A DNA stretch of 64,000 nucleotides from an uncultured Ilumatobacter sp. (GTDB lineage Bacteria > Actinomycetota > Acidimicrobiia > Acidimicrobiales > Ilumatobacteraceae), in contig CALFRK010000001.1 in assembly GCA_937919625.1 (NCBI GenBank), positions 1 to 64,000 of the forward strand, read 5' to 3'. Under the pieces are notes generated by a model, which saw only the letters and a list, made by a program, of their open reading frames with translations, was not told where the DNA came from and made no database searches. The translations under genes were made by a program, and so were the position numbers. Of the stretch, positions 24,508 through 34,091 are shown piece by piece. Numbering within the stretch: the first letter of the stretch is position 1; each line of letters starts with the position of its first letter.

Positions 24508-25566
24508 TCAGGCTGCGGGCTCGAGAACCGCCCGAGCCCCATCGAGGCCGACGGTGACGCGATCGGCGTTGTGCAGGATGCCCTCGGTCGACCCGATGAT
24601 ATGAACCCTGACGTGCACATCGAGCACATCCAGCCGCACGCTCACATCGGTCGACGAGCCCTGAAAGGTCTGGCCGACGATCGTGCCCGCAAGGCCGCCA
24701 CCGTTGTCATCATCGGCAACGATTCTGGCATCCTCGGGCCGGACCAGCAGGTTGACCTCGGTCCCCGAAGTGAAGTCGTGCGATCGCGAAGTGGCCACCA
24801 CCGTGTCGAGCACACGAACCGCCCCGGCATCGACGACGGTCGCCGGAATCTCGTTCATCGATCCGATGAACCGGGCGACAAAGGCGTTCGCCGGGTTGCC
24901 GTAAATCTCGGCGGGTGTGCCTAGCTGCTCCATTGCTCCCTGCGACATCACCGCAATGCGATCGGAGATGGCCAGCGCCTCTTCCTGGTCGTGGGTGACG
25001 AACAGTGTGGTGATCTTGAGGTCGGTCTGGATCCGGCGGATCTCGTCGCGCAGGCTCGACCGTACTTTGGCGTCGAGCGCGCTGAGCGGTTCGTCGAGCA
25101 ACAGCACCGACGGCTCGATCGCCAGCGCTCGCGCCAGTGCGACCCGCTGCTGCTGTCCCCCCGAAAGTTGGTGTGGGTACTTCGGCGCCTGGTCGCTGAG
25201 CTGAACGAGCTCGAGGATGTCGGCAACGCGACGTCGCCCTTCGGTACGGCCGACCTTGCGTGTGCGGAGACCGTATTCGACGTTGTCGGCGACGGACAGA
25301 TTGGGAAACAGGCTGTAGCTCTGGAAGACCATGCCCATGTTGCGCTTGTGGGCCGGCAGGCGCGAGATGTCGTTGCCGGTCACCGAGACCGATCCGCTGT
25401 CGGCCGTCTCGAATCCGGCCGCGATGCGAAGGGCGGTCGTCTTGCCGCAGCCAGACGGGCCGAGCAAACTGATCAGTTCGCCCGGTTCGACCCGTAGGTC
25501 GAGCCCTTGCAGGGCGATCGTTGGGCCGAACGTCTTGCGTATCTTTTGGAAGGTGAGGTCACTCAT
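24508..25566 (-). CDS. ABC importer ATP-binding protein (PotA/FbpC type)
   Basis: 352 residues. Walker A GPSGCGKTT, Q-loop VFQSYSLF, signature LSGGQQQRVALARAL, Walker B VLLLDEPLSALD and switch His THDQEEAL, followed by a TOBE domain (LLVRPEDARI) from about residue 240. This type powers importers for polyamines, iron or betaine-like solutes. It starts 2 nt after the second permease stop. Together with two permeases and a lipoprotein it forms a complete importer. Confidence 0.88.
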   Translation of the reverse strand: MSDLTFQKIRKTFGPTIALQGLDLRVEPGELISLLGPSGCGKTTALRIAAGFETADSGSVSVTGNDISRLPAHKRNMGMVFQSYSLFPNLSVADNVEYGLRTRKVGRTEGRRRVADILELVQLSDQAPKYPHQLSGGQQQRVALARALAIEPSVLLLDEPLSALDAKVRSSLRDEIRRIQTDLKITTLFVTHDQEEALAISDRIAVMSQGAMEQLGTPAEIYGNPANAFVARFIGSMNEIPATVVDAGAVRVLDTVVATSRSHDFTSGTEVNLLVRPEDARIVADDDNGGGLAGTIVGQTFQGSSTDVSVRLDVLDVHVRVHIIGSTEGILHNADRVTVGLDGARAVLEPAA

Positions 25567-25568
25567 AG

Positions 25569-26432
25569 TCAGAACCGCGTCGTTCGTGTGATGCCGGCCG
25601 CTCGGTCGGCCTTACGGGCCGCACGCACCGCTTTCGGGCGGGCGAGGATGGTGAGGCCGCCCAGCAGGATGGTCGTGGTGATCAGGGTCAGCATTGCTAG
25701 AGCGATACCGCCTTGGGGTTCGTATCCGAAGAACTGAAAGCTGAAGACCGGGAAGGTCGGCTTGTTGAGCACGTTGGCGATCGTGAACTCGCCGAGGACG
25801 ACGGTGGTGGTGAGAAACGAGGCGGAGACGAGGCTAGATGCCATGTTGGGCAGCACCGCCCGGCGAAGTGTTGTTCCCCAGCCGGCCCCGAGGCTGCGCG
25901 AAGCATCGACGAGTGTGCGTACATCGATCGCCTTGATACCGGCATCGATCGATCGATAGGTAAACGGCAACGCCATCACCACGTAGAACGGCACCAAGGC
26001 CCACTGCGAGCTGAACAGCCACCGGGCATTCGCTCGGTAGAACGCGGCGATCCCTGCCGCCAGGGCAATCGGTGGGACGACGTACGGCAACACGGTGAGG
26101 AATTCGACAAGTCCGCGCGCCTTCGGAATCCGCAAATGGACGTACAGCGCCGTCGGCACGAGCAGCCCAAGCGTGATCGCCACGGTCGCCGCGGCGAGCT
26201 TGAGGCTGAACTGCAAAGACGGCCAGAACATCGGGTCCTCGAAGACCTTCTTGATACCATCGAGGGTCCACTTGTCGAAGACGCTCGACCAGTTGAGCAG
26301 CGGCATCGGGACCCTTTGCATCGCCTGACGTGTAGTCGAAATGATCGGCGCGATAAAGAAGAACGCGCAGGCGATCAGCACCAGGTTGGGCCCGAGCCGC
26401 GACAGGCGCGAACGAAATGTCCGGCTGCTCAC
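25569..26432 (-). CDS. ABC importer permease (PotC-like)
   Basis: 287 residues from GTG 26432, which overlaps the stop of the first permease (GTGA). About six membrane segments, with the binding-protein-dependent transport EAA-type loop DASRSLGAGWGTTLRRAVLPNM. A longer upstream frame is only the antisense of the neighbouring permease and is Arg-rich. Confidence 0.85.
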   Translation of the reverse strand: MSSRTFRSRLSRLGPNLVLIACAFFFIAPIISTTRQAMQRVPMPLLNWSSVFDKWTLDGIKKVFEDPMFWPSLQFSLKLAAATVAITLGLLVPTALYVHLRIPKARGLVEFLTVLPYVVPPIALAAGIAAFYRANARWLFSSQWALVPFYVVMALPFTYRSIDAGIKAIDVRTLVDASRSLGAGWGTTLRRAVLPNMASSLVSASFLTTTVVLGEFTIANVLNKPTFPVFSFQFFGYEPQGGIALAMLTLITTTILLGGLTILARPKAVRAARKADRAAGITRTTRF

Positions 26433-27343
26433 GTCGGTTGCCAGCGTTCGGCTCGTTTGCGAAGCAGGAGATACCCGCCCATCGCGACCGCGATGACGAT
26501 GATCATCCCCGTTGCCAACGCGTACGGCTCGGACGACTTGCCGCCCACGTCGCCGACCAGCCCAAAGCTGATCTTGACCGGCACGACGTTGGCCTGATTG
26601 TTGAGTGCATACACCGTGGCATACGCGCTGAATGCGTTGGCGAAGAGCAGAAGGAACCCGCCCAGCATCGACGGCGCAAGCACAGGTAAGCCGACCCGCC
26701 GCCAGTACGTCCACGTCGTTCCGCCGAGATTTGACGAAGCCTCACGCCACGCCGGCTTGAGCCCGTCGATGGCCGGCAACGTGACGAGCACCATCAGCGG
26801 AATCTGAAAGTACATGTAGACGGTGACCCACCCCCAAAACCCGGAGATGTCGAACCATCCGGTGTCGTACAGCTGGTAACCAACACCTTCGTCGATCAGC
26901 TTGGTTCCGAGCCCTTGTCGGCCGAGCAGCGTGAAGAACAGGAACGCCAGGATGACGCCGCCCATGTTGGCGGCGACACCGCTGAACGCCGCCACCAGCG
27001 AACGCAACCACTTGGGCCGTTGAGCAGTGGCGGCCGCGTACGCGACCGCGGTCCCGATGACCACACCCAGTACGGCGGTGACCAGAGAGACCTTGGCCGA
27101 GCCGCGGAACGCCTTGCTCTCGGAACTGAGCACGTCGAAGAACGTCGACGGCGAGAATCCGCCGCCGCCCTCGCCACCGAATCCCTTCTTCACCACGCCG
27201 TAGGCGGGAAGCAGCAAGAACAGGAAGAGGAACGAGAGGAACGGCAGGAGGCCGGCAGCGGCCGGAATTCGAACTCGGCGGCGCGGGGCGGGGACCGTGC
27301 CATCGGCACGGTCCCCGTCACGCGTGAGTGCGGTATCGCTCAA
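26429..27343 (-). CDS. ABC importer permease (PotB-like)
   Basis: 304 residues with about six membrane segments: first LLPFLSFLFLFLLLPAYG, later VILAFLFFTLLG and MIIVIAVAMGGYLLL. The EAA-type loop is REASSNLGGTTWTYWRRVGLPVL. It starts 10 nt after the binding-protein stop and is translationally coupled to the next permease. Confidence 0.85.
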   Translation of the reverse strand: MSDTALTRDGDRADGTVPAPRRRVRIPAAAGLLPFLSFLFLFLLLPAYGVVKKGFGGEGGGGFSPSTFFDVLSSESKAFRGSAKVSLVTAVLGVVIGTAVAYAAATAQRPKWLRSLVAAFSGVAANMGGVILAFLFFTLLGRQGLGTKLIDEGVGYQLYDTGWFDISGFWGWVTVYMYFQIPLMVLVTLPAIDGLKPAWREASSNLGGTTWTYWRRVGLPVLAPSMLGGFLLLFANAFSAYATVYALNNQANVVPVKISFGLVGDVGGKSSEPYALATGMIIVIAVAMGGYLLLRKRAERWQPT

Positions 27344-27353
27344 CGTGTTCCGA

Positions 27354-28610
27354 TCAGGCGTCGGCCACCATCGGACCCCAGTTTGCCTCGATCACCGCGG
27401 TCGCGGCGGCGATCTGGTCCTGGGTGAGGAAGCTCACCTGGGCGAGCAGATCGGCCGGCGGCAGCTCGGCCTTGGCTGCCTCATCGATCAATCCAGCGGC
27501 TTCGAGCGCACCGAATCGGGCAGGCATCGCGCCGCCACCGAGATACCCGAGCGCGCCCTCGTTCGAGAGAATGTGCTCGACCCACAGCTTGCCGCACGCC
27601 TGGTTTGGCGAGTCCTTGACGACGCCCTGCGTGTAGTAACCGCCGTACACACCATCGGATGGGAAGTTTACCTCGACGGTGTAGCCAGCGTCCTCCATCT
27701 GCTTGCGCAGGCCGGGCCAGTTGTAGCTCCAGTCGATCGCGATCGGGGTCTCACCAGAGATTACGGTGGCCTGATCGACCGAGACCGGAATCAGGTTGCC
27801 GGAGGCCTTCAGGTCGGCGAAGTACTGGATGCCAGGCAAGATGTCGTCGGGGCTGCCGCCGCTGGCGATCGATGCCGCCATCACCCCAGCAAAGGCCGAG
27901 CCCGAGGTGCGCGGGTCGCCGTTGAGAGCGACCTTGCCCTTGTACTCCGGCTTGGCCAGATCGGCAAACGTCTTCGGCGCGTTCGGCACGATCGTGGTGT
28001 TGGTGCCGATCGAGATGATGCCGTAATAGGCGGCGATCCAGTTGCCGGCAGGATCTTTCAGGTTGGCAGGGATCTCGGCGTCGCTGGCCGGCGTGTACGG
28101 CTCCAAAAGCCCTTCATCGATGGCAATCTGGGCCTTGGCGGGGCTCACGTCGATCGAGTCGGGCATGTCGGACTGGCCAGACAGGTTGACGATTGCGTCG
28201 AGCTCTTCTTGCGATGACCCGTTCGGGTTCTGGACCGGATGGTCGACGCCGGGATACTTGTCGCTGAACGAGGCCAGGATGCCCTTGTAGTTGGCCCATT
28301 CGTCGGGCAGGGCAATCAGGTTGACAGTGGCACCACCAGCGAGGCACTCCTGGTACAGCGCGTCGATCGGATCATCGCCGCCAGGTGCGTCGGTCGTTAC
28401 CGGCGCATCGGGAGCATCGGTCGTTACCGGAGCGTCGGGAGCGTCGGGAGCGTCGGGAGCGTCGGTCGTTACCGGAGCGTCGGGAGCGTCGGTGGTTACC
28501 GGCGCATCGGTCGCTACGGGAGCATCGGTCGCATCGTCGTCGCCGCCGCATGCTGCGAGCAGCAGACCGGCAACGACGGCAATAGTCATGACCTTGTTCA
28601 CGGGTCTCAT
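27354..28610 (-). CDS. ABC importer substrate-binding lipoprotein
   Basis: 418 residues. Signal peptide MRPVNKVMTIAVVAGLLLAAC with lipobox LAAC, an unusually long low-complexity spacer of Thr-Asp-Ala-Pro units (about residues 30-75), then a PotD-like extracellular solute-binding domain (DALYQECLAGGATVNLIALP, IDWSYNWPGLRKQM, YGGYYTQGVVKD). ATG 28610 follows AAGGGGA. First gene of the importer operon and divergent from demethylase 4, so the cargo is probably a methylated amine, though the polyamine-like fold does not fix it. Confidence 0.85.
   Translation of the reverse strand: MRPVNKVMTIAVVAGLLLAACGGDDDATDAPVATDAPVTTDAPDAPVTTDAPDAPDAPDAPVTTDAPDAPVTTDAPGGDDPIDALYQECLAGGATVNLIALPDEWANYKGILASFSDKYPGVDHPVQNPNGSSQEELDAIVNLSGQSDMPDSIDVSPAKAQIAIDEGLLEPYTPASDAEIPANLKDPAGNWIAAYYGIISIGTNTTIVPNAPKTFADLAKPEYKGKVALNGDPRTSGSAFAGVMAASIASGGSPDDILPGIQYFADLKASGNLIPVSVDQATVISGETPIAIDWSYNWPGLRKQMEDAGYTVEVNFPSDGVYGGYYTQGVVKDSPNQACGKLWVEHILSNEGALGYLGGGAMPARFGALEAAGLIDEAAKAELPPADLLAQVSFLTQDQIAAATAVIEANWGPMVADA
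28383..28530. repeat. Imperfect repeats encoding a TDAP/DAPV linker
   Basis: Repeated GGAGCGTCG and GTCGTTACCGG blocks within the binding-protein gene encode the Thr-Asp-Ala-Pro spacer between the lipid anchor and the ligand-binding domain. Copy number could vary in frame. Confidence 0.8.
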
Positions 28611-28809
28611 TGGTATCCCCTTATGCGTTAGGACGCGCTGTCGCGTCGCCGAGGACTCTAGCCCTATCCGCACGACACGCAGGCAACGGGCGGAAAACAG
28701 CAGGTGAACATCTGTGCCGGCGGATCACGCCGGCGTGTGCGACTTTCGTCAGCATCGATCGCCGTTGCGAACGCGGTCCCTAAGCCGTGCCGGTCCGTAG
28801 CATGGTCTG

Positions 28810-31269
28810 ATGGTGGAGGTGCCGTCACGGGCTCGGGTCGTGATCATCGGAGGCGGCGTGATCGGAACGTCGATCGCATACCACTTGGGCCATCTTGGAT
28901 GGACCGACACAGTGCTGGTCGAGCGCGACCAACTCACCTCTGGAACCACCTGGCACGCCGCCGGGTTGATGGTCACATTCGGATCGACGTCGGAAACATC
29001 GACAGAGCTACGCAAGTACACCCGCGACCTCTACACCCACCTCGAAGCCGAGACCGGTCTGGCGACGGGATTCAAGCCGGTCGGGTTCGTCGAGCTGGCC
29101 GCCGACGAGGGTCGCCTCGAGGAGTACCGGCGGGTCGCCGCCTTCAACCGCTATTGCGGCGTCGACGTACACGAGATCTCACCGGCCGAGGTGGGCGAGC
29201 TGTTCCCACTCGCCCGCACCGATGATCTGCTGGCCGGCTTCTACGTAGAAGGCGACGGGCGGGTCAACCCCGTCGACGCCACGATGTCGCTCGCCCGTGG
29301 GGCACGCCAACAAGGTGTCACGATCGCCCAGGGCGTCACCGTCACCGACGTCATCGTGCGTGACGGCACCGTGCGTGGCGTTGTCACCGATCACGGCACG
29401 ATCGAATGTGAGTACGTCGTCAATGCGGCCGGCATGTGGGCCCGCCAGCTCGGCGAACTGTCAGGCGTCACGATTCCGCTCCAAGCGGCCGAGCACTACT
29501 ACATGATCACCGACCAAATGGACGGGATCGACCCAAGCTGGCCCGTGATCGAGGATCCAGCCAACTACGGCTACTACCGCGAGGAAGTCGGCGGGCTGAT
29601 GATCGGGCTGTTCGAGCCGGTGTGCGCGCCGTGGAAGGTCGAGGGCATCCCCGGCGACGCCTCGTTCACCACGCTGCCACCCGACTGGGACCGCATGGGT
29701 CCGTACGTCGAGGCGGCGATGAGCCGCGTGCCCGCCGCCTACAACACGGGCATCCGCACCTTCTTCTGCGGGCCAGAGAGTTTCACTCCCGACCTGCGGC
29801 CGATCGTCGGCCCTGCGCCAGAGGTGCGCAATTATTTTGTGGCCGCCGGGCTCAACTCGATCGGCATCCTGAGCGGCCCCGGGATCGGGCGGATGGTCGC
29901 CCATTGGATCGTCGATGGCGACCCTGGCGGCGACGTCACCGGCATGCACCCGGCCCGCCTGCAGCCGCATCAGGCCACCGCCGAGTACCGCCGCACCCGC
30001 ACGGTCGAGGCGCTCGGCATGGTGTATCAGTGCCACTATCCCAACCGTTCGATGAAGACAGCCCGCGGTGCCAAACTGTCGCCGCTGCACGACCGGTTGC
30101 TCGCAGAGGGCGCCCATTTCCGCGAGGTCAGTTTGTGGGAGGGCGCCGACTGGTTCGCCGGGGCCGGTCACGCACCCGACCCCGGCCCGCTCACCTGGCG
30201 ACGCCCGTCGTTCTGGGCGCAGTGGGAGGCCGAGCATCATGCCTGCCGCAACGGCGTGATCTTGATGGACATGAGCTTCATGTCGAAGTTCCAGGTTGAC
30301 GGACCGGGTGCGGGGCAGCTGCTCGAGCGCCTCTCGGCCAACGCCGTCAACGGCGATGTGGGCACGATCACCTACACGCAGTGGCTCAACGAGCGAGGCC
30401 TGCTCGAGGCCGACTTGACCGTCACCAAGCTCGACGACGAGTCATTCTTCGTGGTCGCCACCGACACCGCTCACCGCCACGTCGAAGCACATCTGCGCCG
30501 AGCCGCCGACGAAGCAGGCAACGGCACAAGCGTGGCCGACGTGACATCCGACTACGCCCAGATCAATCTCCAAGGGCCGCTCTCGCGCCAGGTGCTCCAG
30601 GCGGTCACGTCGATCGACCTGTCGAATCGGGCGTTCCCGTTCCGCTCTGCTCGCGAGATCAAAATCGGGTCAGCACGAGTGCTATGTGTTCGGATCACAT
30701 ATCTCGGTGAGCTCGGCTACGAGCTTTATGTTTCCGCCGAGCATGCCGTTCAGGTGCACGACGTGCTGCTCGAAGCCGGCCGACCGTTCGGGCTGCGCCA
30801 CGCTGGATTGAAGGCCCTGTCGAGCTTGCGACTGGAGAAGGGCTACCGCGACTACGGCCACGACATCGACAACACCGACGGCCCTCTCGAAGCCGGATTC
30901 AGGTTCGCGATGGCGTTCGACAAACCGGGCGGCTTCGTCGGTCGTGAGGCGGTGCTGGCGCGCCGTGACGCCGGGCCGCTCCCCCGGCGGCTCGTGTCGA
31001 TACAACTGCTCGACCCGGACCCCCTGCTGTACCACGCCGAGGTGATCCGCCGAAACGGCCAACCCGTCGGATACGTGCGGGCCGGCTCGTACGGGCACAC
31101 CGTCGGTGGCGCCGTCGGACTCGCCATGATCGCGGCCGACGGCGAGCCGATCACGTTCGACTGGCTCACGGCCGCCCGGTGGACCGTCGAGGTGAACGGC
31201 GCCGAGTACCCGGCGCTGACAGCCCTGCGCCCGCTGTACGACCCCACCAACGACCGCATCAAAGCCTGA
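28810..31269 (+). CDS. FAD oxidoreductase-GcvT fusion, paralog 4
   Basis: 819 residues. VVIIGGGVIGTSIAYHLG, flavin-linking GTTWHAAGLMVTFG, IRTFFCGPESFTPD, and a GcvT-like C-terminus with ITYLGELGYELYV and DIDNTDGPLEAGFRFAM. The folate-domain loop is mostly kept, with GP where the others have TP. It is divergent from the importer operon across 199 bp; that gap contains a small GC hairpin (28716-28734). The ferredoxin gene converges on it with 17 bp between stops. Likely role is N-demethylation of the imported amine. Confidence 0.84.
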   Translation: MVEVPSRARVVIIGGGVIGTSIAYHLGHLGWTDTVLVERDQLTSGTTWHAAGLMVTFGSTSETSTELRKYTRDLYTHLEAETGLATGFKPVGFVELAADEGRLEEYRRVAAFNRYCGVDVHEISPAEVGELFPLARTDDLLAGFYVEGDGRVNPVDATMSLARGARQQGVTIAQGVTVTDVIVRDGTVRGVVTDHGTIECEYVVNAAGMWARQLGELSGVTIPLQAAEHYYMITDQMDGIDPSWPVIEDPANYGYYREEVGGLMIGLFEPVCAPWKVEGIPGDASFTTLPPDWDRMGPYVEAAMSRVPAAYNTGIRTFFCGPESFTPDLRPIVGPAPEVRNYFVAAGLNSIGILSGPGIGRMVAHWIVDGDPGGDVTGMHPARLQPHQATAEYRRTRTVEALGMVYQCHYPNRSMKTARGAKLSPLHDRLLAEGAHFREVSLWEGADWFAGAGHAPDPGPLTWRRPSFWAQWEAEHHACRNGVILMDMSFMSKFQVDGPGAGQLLERLSANAVNGDVGTITYTQWLNERGLLEADLTVTKLDDESFFVVATDTAHRHVEAHLRRAADEAGNGTSVADVTSDYAQINLQGPLSRQVLQAVTSIDLSNRAFPFRSAREIKIGSARVLCVRITYLGELGYELYVSAEHAVQVHDVLLEAGRPFGLRHAGLKALSSLRLEKGYRDYGHDIDNTDGPLEAGFRFAMAFDKPGGFVGREAVLARRDAGPLPRRLVSIQLLDPDPLLYHAEVIRRNGQPVGYVRAGSYGHTVGGAVGLAMIAADGEPITFDWLTAARWTVEVNGAEYPALTALRPLYDPTNDRIKA

Positions 31270-31286
31270 CCAGGGGGCGTTCTCCG

Positions 31287-31556
31287 TTAGGGTGACGGCA
31301 GCTCGTAGACCGCGTCCTCTTCGATGAAGATGCATTCGCCAGGGCATTCGAGTGCGGCGGCGATCACGTTCGACTCGAGCTTGCGTGGCACAGGCACCAT
31401 GCTCGGGCGTCCACCGGGTCCGGCCGGGGCCTGGCTGGTCGACACATCACGCACATACGAGATGCCGTCCTCCTGCAGCACGAACACCTCGGGGCAGTGG
31501 TCGGTACACAAGCCGTCACCCGTACACAGGTCCTGATCGATCCAGACGTGCATCAT
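31287..31556 (-). CDS. Small 3Fe-4S/4Fe-4S ferredoxin
   Basis: 89 residues. Cluster ligands in LCTGDGLCTDHCPEVFVL and a last Cys in LECPGECIFIEE, the pattern of actinobacterial ferredoxins that often serve P450s and oxidoreductases. GGAG lies upstream of ATG 31556 (ATG 31553 is also possible). Beside a flavin demethylase it could be an electron acceptor, but this is only positional. Confidence 0.8.
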   Translation of the reverse strand: MMHVWIDQDLCTGDGLCTDHCPEVFVLQEDGISYVRDVSTSQAPAGPGGRPSMVPVPRKLESNVIAAALECPGECIFIEEDAVYELPSP

Positions 31557-31757
31557 ACCCACTCCCCAAGCGTGGATGATCGCCAGCAGCACGTCAATGG
31601 CCGCCCGTTCCTCTGGCTTCCCGAGCCTGCCACGCTCACACGAACAGCCGATCGCGGAACACGACGCTGACGATGACCACTGCGACAATCAATGTGGACA
31701 GCGCCCACGGCGGTCATGCCCGGTCTGTCGCGCACTGTCGGCGAAACGGTTCGGACG

Positions 31758-32489
31758 TCACGTGAGCGCAGTGACGTCGCCGACGAGGGCGACGAGCCCG
31801 AGCACGGCGATACCGAGCCAACCGGCGCGTGCGAGCAATGTTGCGGGACGGCTACGGGTCCATGCCATCAGGGGGGTCCGTTCTCGAACCCCCAACCAGA
31901 TCGTGAAGATCAGTGCACCGGGAGCGAGCACGACGATCGTGAGCGGGAAACAGGCGAACAACACAACGGGCAGGATCCACCGGACGCGGCCGCGGGCATT
32001 CAACGTCGGGTCGCTGACACGGTCGACCACGGCGCCGATCGCGGCCCCGAACAGCGCCGGCAACAACACGAACAGGCCGATCGCCAACCACATCGGTTTG
32101 AGCACACGGAAATCGATGCCGTCGGCGTGCACCAGCATCGATCCGACGACAACACCGCTGGCCAGCGCGACGGTTAATCGTTGGAACCACAGCGGACCGA
32201 TCAGTCGAGGTGCAACGCACTGATATGCAGCTACGCCGATGATCCCGACTGCTGCACCGAGCAGCAGCAAGTTGTAGGAGCCCCCGAGGGTGAACTCGCC
32301 GATCGTGAAGTCGTCGTCGCTCTGGCGCCCGATCACCGAGTCCGGAGACGTCAGACGGAGGGCCAACATCGCCAGGCGGCTGCCGATACCGACCACGATC
32401 GCGCCGGTACCGATCCCCGCCACCACGAGGACACGGATCTGTTCGAGCACGAGCCGGTTAAGCGACCTGGGCGCGGGAGCGGGCGTCAT
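31758..32489 (-). CDS. Multi-pass membrane protein of unknown function
   Basis: 243 residues with about seven hydrophobic segments, e.g. IRVLVVAGIGTGAIVVGIGS, LLLLGAAVGIIGVAAY, LAIGLFVLLPALFGAAIGAVV and a C-terminal LGIAVLGLVALVGDV. I recognise no family. ATG 32489 follows AAGGCGA. It lies 67 bp after the last permease of the upstream ABC-2 operon, on the same strand. Confidence 0.7.
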   Translation of the reverse strand: MTPAPAPRSLNRLVLEQIRVLVVAGIGTGAIVVGIGSRLAMLALRLTSPDSVIGRQSDDDFTIGEFTLGGSYNLLLLGAAVGIIGVAAYQCVAPRLIGPLWFQRLTVALASGVVVGSMLVHADGIDFRVLKPMWLAIGLFVLLPALFGAAIGAVVDRVSDPTLNARGRVRWILPVVLFACFPLTIVVLAPGALIFTIWLGVRERTPLMAWTRSRPATLLARAGWLGIAVLGLVALVGDVTALT

Positions 32490-32556
32490 GTCGTCGCCTT
32501 TCGTGAACCATGCATCGACGACGCCATCAGCGACCATCGGGTGATGAATGGGTGGT

Positions 32557-33222
32557 TCATGTGGGCAGCTTGCTCCGCTCGGCGGGCACTGACAAGATCT
32601 GCCGGCGGGCGGGATCACGGCTGAGCAACAGGAACCCGGCCAACGAAACGAGACCGATCACGCTCCAGCGAACGTGCACGATTCGCCATGCCGGGCTGGG
32701 ACCGCTCCACAACCAATCCAACGTGCGCGGTGTGAACACGGTGCACACCGTCAACACCGACACGGCGGCCGTTGCACGGACCCCCGACCCACGCCACCCC
32801 AACGTGGAGGTGATCATCGCAGCGAGAACCCAGCCAACCGAGATCAGGGCTGCCACCTCGATCAGCAAGCCGCCCAACGGCAACTCCCCCGTTCGACCGC
32901 TCGTCAATCCAACAAAGACTGCGATGGCGAGCCATGCAAGAGCCCCCATCGCCCCGGTCATCGCCACCGAAGCGACACGACGCCGCGCCATCCCAACCGG
33001 TGCAGAGGCAGTGAGCTCTTCGGCGCCGTCTTCCAAACATGTCGCGGCCACCGCCGCCACTGCCAGAGCATCGAGCCGGAGCACGAGCACGAGTTCACCC
33101 ATTCCGTCGTTGACCGAAGCCCACAACGCAGTCGCTACGCCGCACACGAGCGCCACGCCGCCGAGTGCCGCCCACGGCGTGCGCCGACCAACGACCATCC
33201 AGAACGCGGAGACGTCGATCAT
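32557..33222 (-). CDS. ABC-2-like membrane protein
   Basis: 221 residues, about six membrane segments (WAALGGVALVCGVATALWAS, GALAWLAIAVFVGLT, VIGLVSLAGFLLL). ATG 33222 overlaps the stop of the upstream permease as ATGA. Last member of the overlapped exporter operon. The frame extends far upstream, but that part is Arg-rich antisense-like sequence. Confidence 0.72.
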   Translation of the reverse strand: MIDVSAFWMVVGRRTPWAALGGVALVCGVATALWASVNDGMGELVLVLRLDALAVAAVAATCLEDGAEELTASAPVGMARRRVASVAMTGAMGALAWLAIAVFVGLTSGRTGELPLGGLLIEVAALISVGWVLAAMITSTLGWRGSGVRATAAVSVLTVCTVFTPRTLDWLWSGPSPAWRIVHVRWSVIGLVSLAGFLLLSRDPARRQILSVPAERSKLPT

Positions 33223-34091
33223 CGGGCGACCACCAGCTCGAACCGTTCGTAGACGACCCACTGCGCGACCACGAACACGGCGACGGAGGCCAGCGCCGCG
33301 CCAAATACCATCCACGTGCGACGATCGCGGTGACGACGCAGAACGGCGATCGCGATCAACGTCGTAGCTAGGGCGACCAGGTAACCGAGATGCAACCATG
33401 GCGTGGTTTGATCGAAGCCGCTCAACGCCAGATCGCAGTTGGCGTCGGTGTTGTCGCACGCTCCGGTCCATCCGTCGGTGACCCACCCGGTGGCGAGCGG
33501 AACCAACCAGACATAGGCATGTGATCCCTCGGCGTGCCATCCGCCGAACCACAGGAACTGGATCAACATCGGAAACGCCAGAGCGGCGCCGATCAACCAG
33601 CCAGGGAGCCAGCGGGCAAGGACGAGACCCAACGCACCGAACACGACGATCGCCAGCGGGCCTTGCAGGAACTGGGCGAAGTTCGGTCGAGGGACGTCGA
33701 CGCCGGAGTTGACGGTTTGGGTCGAGGTGCCGAGCGACGTCGACGGCCAGACGACGATCCACACCACCGTCGTCGCCACCAATGCCGCGCATGCCGGCGC
33801 AACCCCGGCCAGCCCGAGACCCACGGTTCGGGTCGACGACCCCGACGGAAGCACATCGAGCAAGGGGCCGGTGTGGTTGAACCGGCTTCTGCGCGCCGCC
33901 ATCGCGACGAGCACCGTCACAGCGAAGCACGTGAAAATGAGCCCATAACCCGTGAGCACGAAGTGCGTGTCGTCCGCGTTGTCGACCAGAGCAGCCCACA
34001 GAACGGCCGGAATCATCGACAACCAGATGATCGGATTGCGAACCAACCGCCTTCCTTCCAGCTCCGCAAGAATCACCGCGACGTTCGTCAC
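33219..34091 (-). CDS. ABC-2-type exporter permease-like protein, copy B
   Basis: 290 residues from GTG 34091, overlapping the upstream stop (GTGA). Six or so membrane segments. It shares order and motifs with the preceding gene (RLVRNP near the start, PRPNFAQFLQGPLA mid-protein, a Cys-containing outer loop GACDNTDANCDL, then TPWLHLGYLVALA), so the two arose by tandem duplication. Confidence 0.75.
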   Translation of the reverse strand: MTNVAVILAELEGRRLVRNPIIWLSMIPAVLWAALVDNADDTHFVLTGYGLIFTCFAVTVLVAMAARRSRFNHTGPLLDVLPSGSSTRTVGLGLAGVAPACAALVATTVVWIVVWPSTSLGTSTQTVNSGVDVPRPNFAQFLQGPLAIVVFGALGLVLARWLPGWLIGAALAFPMLIQFLWFGGWHAEGSHAYVWLVPLATGWVTDGWTGACDNTDANCDLALSGFDQTTPWLHLGYLVALATTLIAIAVLRRHRDRRTWMVFGAALASVAVFVVAQWVVYERFELVVAR

